Shown one piece after another: positions 56,967-64,000 of a stretch of 64,000 nt of DNA. The position numbers and the translations under genes were made by a program. The notes below the pieces were generated by a model, which made no database searches, was not told the DNA's origin, and saw only the letters and a program-made list of their open reading frames with translations. The stretch is from Heliocidaris erythrogramma. Taxonomy: Eukaryota > Echinodermata > Echinoidea > Camarodonta > Echinometridae. The DNA lies in the NCBI GenBank assembly GCA_025617745.1, contig CM046853.1:63869024-63933023 (forward strand), in the 5' to 3' direction. The first letter of the stretch is position 1; each line of letters starts with the position of its first letter.

Positions 56967-58921
56967 TGAAGAGACTCCGGATTGTGGTGAAGAATCCCCG
57001 ATAGGGGCTGTAACACCAGATCCGCTCTTAACGGGAGAACTAACGGTTGAGCCCTTAGAAGGCTCATAAGTTCCAGAAACCAATTCCTCCTGGGCCAAAA
57101 GGGAGCTATTACAAGCACCCTCGCCCGATCTTCCCTGATTTTCCGCAAGACACGCGGAATCAGTTGGAAGGGAGGAAAGGCGAATCCCTGAAGGTTCTCC
57201 CAGCTGAGGGAGAAAGCATCGAGAGCCCATGCTCCCTGATCGCGAACACGGGAGCAATACTTCGGCAGCTGGTGATTTAGCACCGACGCAAATAGATCCA
57301 CTTCCAGTGGACCTAGGCAACTGCGAATGCGGCAAAATACCTCCGGATGGAGCATCCATTCCGATGGAAGATACCTGCCCCGGGACAGAAAATCCGCAAT
57401 GAGGTTTTCCCGACCGGGGATGAAAGAGGCCACGGGTGTGATTGCCATGCGACGACACCACCTCCACAGCTGAGCTGCTAGGGCATTCAAGGCAACCGAA
57501 CGAGTGCCTCCCTGCCGATTGATATATGCCGCCACAGTAACGTTGTCCGTGAGAATCAGAACCGAACGACTGAGAAGTCGACTTCTGAAATGGAGCAAGG
57601 TCAACAGAACTGCCATAAACTCCAGGACATTGATATGAGGAAGAGTCCCAAGATGAGACCAATCCCCCGCAACCGTGCTGCCGTTGCAGTGTCCTCCCCA
57701 CCCCAACCGAGAGGCGTCCGTCGAAACCGATATCGACGGAAGAGGGACAGAGAAGGACCTGCCTCGCGCGAGAAACACCTCGCTCGTCCAACAAAAGAGA
57801 AGAGACTTGATCTTTACTGGTACTGGAATCCAGACCAAAAGAGTCTTTTCCCGGCTTGAAGAACCTGAGGAGATGTCTCTGAAAGGGTCTCATGAGGAGC
57901 CGGCAGTCCTCTAAAACATCGACTAGACCGGCTAGATAACCTAGAAACTGAAGCCACTGTCTGGCCGAGACTCTTCTGGCCAGCAAGAGCTTGCGAGCCG
58001 CAGAGACAATGGTGAGAATCCTGTCTCGACTGGGCCGAGCTAACTGATTCCTTATGTCTAACACCGCCCCCAGAAAAACTGGGCTGCGAGTGGGGACTAA
58101 CTCTGACTTTTCCCAATTTATTAGGAAACCTAAGTCTTGAGTAAGAGAGACGAGCAAACGAGTCTCGTCCAACAAACGATCGCGCGACTCCGCAAGGAGA
58201 AGCCAATCGTCCAGGTAACAAAACAACCGCGACGCCTCAGAAAGGCCGCTAGCACCGCTACAACTTGAGTAAAAACCCGAGGGGCCGGGCGCAGCCCGAA
58301 GGGAAGAGCCCGAAAACGATAAGTCTCCGAGAGGAAGGAGAACCCCAGAAGATCGCGAGATGCGCGATGAATGGGAATGTGAAAGTACGCGTCCTTGAGA
58401 TCTATCGAGACCGCGTAGTCTTCCCTTTTGATCAACGGAAGAATGGAGGCAAGAGTCTCCATCCGAAAATGAACCGGAGGAATAAATTTGTTTATCCTCT
58501 TTAGGTTCAGTATCAAACGAAGTTTTCCCGAGCGCTTGGGAATAACAAATATTGGAGAAAGGGAAAGAGACGGCCTGTCTCTTACCCTTTCTATAGCCCT
58601 CTTTTCCAAAAGAGACTCGATCTCCTTCGAAGCATGAGACCGAGACAGGGCAGACATGGGAGGTGACCGAATTCTTATAGCCCCTCCGGGGAGCGAGGCG
58701 CAAAGATCTATGAAGAATCCGTCTCGCACGACGGAGAGAACAAACACGTCCCCGGAGATGGCCTCCCAAGCGGGGAGAAACGCATGAAGTCGGCCACCTA
58801 CCACATTCGGTCGAACAAGCGCTCGGGGAAAAACATCAAAATCCAGGCTTGGCCTTCTGCGAAGCCATCGCCTTACCACGAGAACCTCTCGAAAAGCCCC
58901 TGCCACGACTCCCTCTCCCAC
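56894..58921 (-). pseudogene. element 2 reverse transcriptase/RNase H, two frame switches
   Basis: The RT N-terminus ([42 protein letters not shown]) is in one frame to about 58235. YLDDW and the thumb region are in the next frame (58235 to about 57840). RNase H ([35 protein letters not shown]) and the methylase-like domain (EVDLFAS, GFAFPP) return to the first frame and end at 56894. The two opposite indels leave the active-site part out of frame. It overlaps the gag-like frame by about 86 bases. Confidence 0.85.
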
Positions 58922-61094
58922 GAGACGGAGCTGGCTGAGGCTCAGGAGGCGGGACCCTAGACACGCGACTGCGTTGACCCGAAACGGGACCAGCAGGTCT
59001 ACGCCGAACAGGGGCCCGCGTTGGCTTAGAGCTAGTGTGAAACTGCTTAGTCATATCCGAGATCTGCTTTCGCGCATCGATCTCTCTTTGAAACACCGTA
59101 GCGAATTTACCACCAAAAAGCGAAGGACCCCGAGACGGAACATCTCGGAGAAGTTGAGCAATGCCCGACTCTCTAACACCCAGTGCTGAGAGAGCCGAGG
59201 TCCTGCGACGGAACGTAGCCGAAGCAGCTGCTGTGGAAAGCTGCGACCACTGCAGACAAAAAAGAGTATGCAGCAAGTCGTCAATCAGCTTGTCACCATC
59301 GGTAACATTCAACTCCTCCGCCCTGGACCCAAGGTCGGAGAGAAGCCCTTGAAAAGCCGCCAAACGCATCCCTGACCTAATGTGGTTTTCAATATTAGAC
59401 CAAATCTTATCCTCCGCCCTGAACGCAGCGGAGGTAAGCGGATTAGTCGCCCGCAAGCGACGACCAACCTCTAAAATCTCAGGAGAAAGAATCTTAGCCT
59501 TGAAAAAGCTGTCTTGGTCCTGAGAACAAAAGGCAAAGGCCTTACCCCTGACCGCATTAGATCGCTTAACCAACAGCGCGGCCTCAATGCGGTCATACTC
59601 CAGCTTGAAAACCTCCTCAAGAGCAATACCCTCAGAGGAGACCTGCTGCTTGAAATTCCAACGCGAAGTCGAACCCTGCGCGCGGGTTGACTGAACTTCA
59701 GGGAGATATTTGGACAACAAAGCAATCGCTTCCACTCCACAGAGATTGAGCGATTGAGACTCCGCCTGCCCAAGCGATTCGGGAACCGAAGCTTGAGAGG
59801 ACGCATCCAAATCTGGTTCCACCCGAGTGGAATGAGACAAAGAAACGCTAACAAAGGCCTCCGCAGGCGGGTCCCCGCATGGTTCACCAAAAGTCTCCTC
59901 GCCCGGCGGAGCCCCGAGGGCCGCGGGAATAGGAGGCACATGCGAATCAGTCTCAGACAAAGAGGAATCAATCACAAAAGGCTGATTAGACTCAAAGCGA
60001 GATCCCTGAATAGGGACAGAAGTCAGGGTTGAAGAAGCCGGTACAAAGGACCAACCCTGATTCTGAGCAAAATCCCGCATCATACTGAACATGTCAGCTT
60101 GAGAGGAGCTAGCCGGGTCAGCCAGGCCAGACGGGCAAGAGGCCGGCAAAGCCTTGCCGCTTTTCGCCTTCTTCTTGGCCTTTTTCTTGGCTGGCTCGAC
60201 AAGAGTCGTAGCCGAAACCCTTTTCTTAGAACGCTTAATCGGATTCGTTCGGATCCCCGAAGCCTCTTCGGAAACACGAACCGATCCCTCCGCAGAGGGA
60301 CGTTCACTTCCCATAAAGGGATTGGAGCGCTCATGGCGTAAGCCTAGAGAATCGCCCAAATCACCCATATTGGCTAGGCAAGAAGATGCCATAGCCATGG
60401 GTTGGGAGCTAAAAGCTCCCAGTGCGTGGGCAGACCGAGATGACTCGGTATGTGCCCGATGACTACTAAAGGCATGTGAACCCACTATTGGACCGCTCGA
60501 AAGCAGCAATAGGGGAGCACTAGTAGTCACGCACTCAGGTGAAAACACCTGTTGCTCCGAAGAGCGTCCATAATTGTTAGCTCGAGCATTCCCATCAGCT
60601 GGCAACTGAGACAGCCCAGAAAGTACTCGTTCCCCCATATGGCGTTTGCCGGGGGCTAGGGTTTGAGAACCCAGACCAACATGGACTAAGCCCGTGGGTT
60701 GCCCTGCAGTAGTGGGGCGCGTCTCCCCTAACGGATCAGAGCGAGTGAACGCTACCGTACGGGAAACAACAGCCCCCCCCCCCTCTGGTCTCAGCGACCA
60801 GGGGATTGGATTCGAGATATCCAAACCACTAGAATCTGACGCCACCCACCCCGAAACCACAGGCTTCGGAGTTGACAATCCCGATTCAGTTAACGCCACC
60901 CGTCCCGAAGCCGCAAGCTCCGAAACTGGCAAACTCTGCAAGGGAACACCACTAGGCAACTTACCATTAGCCTTCCTCCCTCCCCCGCGTACCGCTGTAC
61001 TCGGGGGAGTTCTGGAAGGCCGAGTCGTCTTGCTAGACAACTCTTCGGAAGAAGCAGGTCTCCTTGACCCAGCTGCTTCTTCTTCCGAATTCAT
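58836..61094 (-). CDS. element 2 gag-like protein (752 residues)
   Basis: Intact from MNSEEE to the stop at 58836. An upstream in-frame Met (61133) exists, but MNSEEE matches element 1. It is low-complexity in its first half, followed by a strong nuclear-localisation-like KKKAKKKAKSGK, a conserved helical block (SGMRLAAFQGLL, LQWSQLSTAA, LFGGKFATVFQ) and an RG-rich C-terminus (SRGRGSRGRGFSRGSRGK) fit for RNA binding. The role as a capsid-like protein is inferred from position. Confidence 0.8.
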   Translation of the reverse strand: MNSEEEAAGSRRPASSEELSSKTTRPSRTPPSTAVRGGGRKANGKLPSGVPLQSLPVSELAASGRVALTESGLSTPKPVVSGWVASDSSGLDISNPIPWSLRPEGGGAVVSRTVAFTRSDPLGETRPTTAGQPTGLVHVGLGSQTLAPGKRHMGERVLSGLSQLPADGNARANNYGRSSEQQVFSPECVTTSAPLLLLSSGPIVGSHAFSSHRAHTESSRSAHALGAFSSQPMAMASSCLANMGDLGDSLGLRHERSNPFMGSERPSAEGSVRVSEEASGIRTNPIKRSKKRVSATTLVEPAKKKAKKKAKSGKALPASCPSGLADPASSSQADMFSMMRDFAQNQGWSFVPASSTLTSVPIQGSRFESNQPFVIDSSLSETDSHVPPIPAALGAPPGEETFGEPCGDPPAEAFVSVSLSHSTRVEPDLDASSQASVPESLGQAESQSLNLCGVEAIALLSKYLPEVQSTRAQGSTSRWNFKQQVSSEGIALEEVFKLEYDRIEAALLVKRSNAVRGKAFAFCSQDQDSFFKAKILSPEILEVGRRLRATNPLTSAAFRAEDKIWSNIENHIRSGMRLAAFQGLLSDLGSRAEELNVTDGDKLIDDLLHTLFCLQWSQLSTAAASATFRRRTSALSALGVRESGIAQLLRDVPSRGPSLFGGKFATVFQREIDARKQISDMTKQFHTSSKPTRAPVRRRPAGPVSGQRSRVSRVPPPEPQPAPSRGRGSRGRGFSRGSRGKAMASQKAKPGF

Positions 61095-61515
61095 ACCACT
61101 GCAATAAAACAGACAATAAAGTATACTTTTCAAATTAAGAAATACTTCAACTGAATGCAGTAAATAAAACTAAAGTTTATTTGGGAGATACGCACTAAAG
61201 AAATTTTCACAGCCTAAAAACCGTAAGAACAAACACCGAACCCGAAGGCTCGGTGACAAACGGAAACACCCGCAAACACGGAAATATCTACGTGGGGCTG
61301 ACCGTGAAAGAGAAAAATAAATGCCAAGAAAGGGAATCAAAAAATCCCTTGCAATCGGCAAGAGTGACTAATAAAACACAAAGTACTATAATCTAAACGA
61401 ATATAGGTACCTAAAAGTGCTTTAACTATGTGAAAAAGCGCACCAAAAAGATACTATACGACCTGATTTCAGGAGCGCTGTGACTATACGTCCTAACTCG
61501 TCGGGGGCGAGCAAG

Positions 61516-61663
61516 AAAGAGGAAGATGGCCGTAGCGTATTGACGCGCGTGAGTGGCGAAGGGGACAATAGGATTACGGGGGGTGTGCACAATATTGTGA
61601 CACATGTGTGATAATTCTCGAAGGGGTCCCGTAGTCTAGACTACAGGCATAATAGGTAGGTAT
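61516..61663. repeat. element 2 inverted terminal repeat, 5' side
   Basis: Partner of 55552-55699. The 5' extension up to 61684 (tatatgatttattgcagtaa) is unique to this end. 61095-61515 is the presumed 5' leader with no recognised motif. Confidence 0.9.
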
Positions 61664-61945
61664 ATATGATTTATTGCAGTAAATCTTACAGTATACATCA
61701 ATTCTTAATTCATTAAGCTCTCCCACTTGCTACCAGATGTTTCTTTCACAGTGTAATCCCACGAACAGAGCTCAACTTTATCTTTAAAGGAGTCCAAAGC
61801 TTTCCCACCTTTTGGTGTAATATCATCACAGAAATGTCACATGAAGAGGATTGCTCTTAAAATCCTCTCATATGCAAGTATAACAATACTTTGGAACAAA
61901 CTTTGATGCCACATACAGTATACATGTATATGAAGTCCCATATAC

Positions 61946-62837
61946 CAGGGCTTGACACTAACTGAAAATTTTGGTGGTCACTGCAGTTGGTCCACCAAAT
62001 TTAACTTATTTTCATATTTAGTGGACCACACTCAATTTGTGTTCCAAATAAAATAAATTTTTTTTCAAACGTTTAGAATTGTTTGCGGTTTTGTTCTCAA
62101 TTTCATGACATGCGCTAATGCGCTTGGCCTTTCACTTTGACATACTGTAAAAGCTGTTATTTTTTCGCGATTTTCGTGAATTTCACGAGTTGATGTTGGG
62201 AAGTGAATTTAACAGCTGGCGAAAATATTGCCACTTGATTGTGACTGCACTAATTTGCACCGCGAATCGCGAAAAGTGAGGCCCGAGAAAACTGGACCTC
62301 AGATTGCTATGATCAGGGAGGTGGTGATTGAAGCTTAAGTTATCACCATAATCTACTCAATTACATGTAGCTAGCACTTAATATGTACATAAATTCTACT
62401 ACGTAAAAGTTGGTAAGACACGTCAAAAATTGGCTTGAATTTCACTTTTATTCTAGGTCAGAGCTAAAATCTCATGCCGTATTTCATTCTCCAGTAAAAG
62501 ACATAAGTATTCTTTCATTTAATATGAATTTTTTATTGAATTCCTGTTGCAATAATATTTGGCGTCAAATTATTCTCAAGTACATGTATAGTCACATGAC
62601 TCATGTTCGCGATCGCAAAATCTGCTATCGCGATCGCGAGTCACGTGACTTATACTGAATGAATGCAATAAAGAATGCTACAAAACAAAAATAAGAACTA
62701 TATCCACCGCGTCATATATGGAAGATTTTGTTCCCTTGGCGGATTTGATTATTTTGGCGCGATAGTCTTTAGTTCTAGACCCAACACATCATTTTGGTGG
62801 CCTTTGACCTCCGGACCTCCACTAGAGTCGAGCCCTG
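61946..62837. mobile_element. hAT-like non-autonomous transposon with 8-bp target duplication
   Basis: The ends cagggcttgacactaa and gtcgagccctg are inverted complements (one mismatch in the first 11 bp). catatacc flanks the left side (61939-61946) and the right side (62838-62845), an 8-bp duplication typical of hAT elements. No transposase frame. Confidence 0.7.
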
Positions 62838-64000
62838 CATATACCTATGTTTGGGAGCAATTTTTTTCCATTCTATTCAATTTTTGGCCCATATCTGTTC
62901 ACTTGTCTATTGGAACACATTCACATAATGGTCAAAATGGTATTTAGTATGTATGCTGTAATAAATTTTACAACCCACAGCTTAACAGCACACAAGATAT
63001 TGATTAATTGATCCAGGGAATGCACTTTAACTTTTGTAAAGCTATCCAGGTAATATGTATTCCATCAAATATAAACTTTGCAATTTGGAGACCACACATT
63101 GTAGCCTACATGTGTTTCAAGATCATGTATTTACAATATTGTAAACACCAGGTTTAGCTTGAAGCTGTATGAAGGGCGATTAAAAAATGATCAACTGCAT
63201 ACACGTGCCTGCTGCTACAAGTAGGTTGGCCTCGTAATCGGTCACTCCACAAAGTGGATCAATATGTCATTCTTTGTTCTCTCTCTCTCTCTCAATAACA
63301 GAGCCAGAGGGACCCCTCTGTAAAACAGCATAGTTATGGCAACAATGCTGAGTACGGCCATCCCTCCGTCTTCTTTTTAATCAATTTGCTTTTATGATTA
63401 TGAATGTATTATTACTTGTTTTGATTGAAGGAAAATAAATACAAATATATCCATATTTCTTCACAGCTAAATGTCAACACAGTTTAACGTATAAAATCAA
63501 GACATCTTAGTACAATGTACTATCACTCACCCATGTACAAGCATTTACTTGATACAATACTCCAAACAATGTAAAATATCATGTATTGTAATCTTTCACA
63601 TTCACAAATAGAGTTCCCTTGAAATCATTTTTTGTTCAAATGAACTTTTATGGAAAATGAGACCAAATTTTTTTGTAAATACATGAGGTAAAAATTATGC
63701 CTCTACAGAAAACGAACTTCCACAAATATTGGACTAGAGGTCTTACTGTGAGGAACAGCATTATCATGCTCTTCTAAATACATGTAGTGTGAAAAAAATG
63801 CTTTATTCCAGGGCGCTCATTTTATATTTTCTATAGAAAAAGTAATATGTCCTTGGGTTATTTTTGCTGCAGAGCTGTGCCTATACTCCCAAGCAAAATT
63901 CATATCATGTATTACATTTCAAAACATACGTCTATCTACTGATATACTGTACATGTAAAGCCAGTGACCTGGCAGTATACCAACAGGCAACCTGAGGACT
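62838..64000. other. ALDH1L 5' intron, nothing recognised
   Basis: AT-rich with a short (ct)n run near 63280. No exon matching the missing N-terminal part was found here. Confidence 0.5.

Larger units (their letters stand above)
55509..61684 (-). mobile_element. DIRS-like tyrosine-recombinase retrotransposon, element 2
   Basis: A 6.18-kb relative of element 1 with the same gene order and the same end architecture. Terminal repeats 55552-55699 and 61516-61663 differ at only about two positions by eye over most of their length, which suggests a recent insertion. Short CTT flanks lie on both sides. The gag-like frame is intact, the recombinase looks intact, and RT is split over two frames. It lies in the first visible ALDH1L intron in the host-gene sense. 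Confidence 0.9.

Overview
The window reads as intron-rich, repeat-saturated nuclear DNA of a metazoan. GT-AG introns, tRNA-like repeats, foldback MITEs, non-LTR relics and DIRS-type retrotransposons all point that way. The repeat style suggests a marine invertebrate deuterostome such as an echinoderm, but that is inference only. No prokaryotic features, CRISPR arrays or operons are present.

Host genes. The clear host gene is on the minus strand: eighteen exons (55202 down to 31913) of a 10-formyltetrahydrofolate dehydrogenase (ALDH1L family). They join into one uninterrupted frame of 725 residues plus stop, equivalent to human ALDH1L1 from about residue 179 to the C-terminus. The phosphopantetheine serine, catalytic Glu and catalytic Cys are all visible. 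The N-terminal exons lie beyond 64000. A second minus-strand host gene is represented by one first coding exon (17081-16756) of an MFSD4-like major facilitator transporter.

Layout. 1-11081: two arrays of a 1.8-2.0 kb repeat with Helitron-like 3' ends (hairpin plus CTRR then T), 5'-tip palindromes, a tRNA-like Pol III module and many TGACGTCA sites. 11.3-16.2 kb: foldback MITEs and a tandem repeat. 16.7-17.1 kb: the transporter exon. 17.9-31 kb: a TIR element, palindromes, two LINE relics, tandem duplications and minisatellites. 31.9-64 kb: the ALDH1L gene and its repeat-filled introns.

Mobile elements in ALDH1L. Two related DIRS-like tyrosine-recombinase retrotransposons sit in ALDH1L introns in the sense orientation: element 1 (39484-46745) and element 2 (55509-61684). 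Both show split inverted terminal repeats and an internal complementary region joining the two element ends. Element 1 begins only 33 bp after a splice donor and has grown a ~0.28 kb intron to 7.5 kb; its gag-like, RT and recombinase frames are all broken. Element 2 has an intact gag-like frame, an apparently intact recombinase, and an RT whose middle third sits in another frame. Other notable intronic features are a ~900 bp GA/CT tract just upstream of an acceptor, relic exon duplications, and a perfect 65-bp foldback enclosing a tRNA-like gene.
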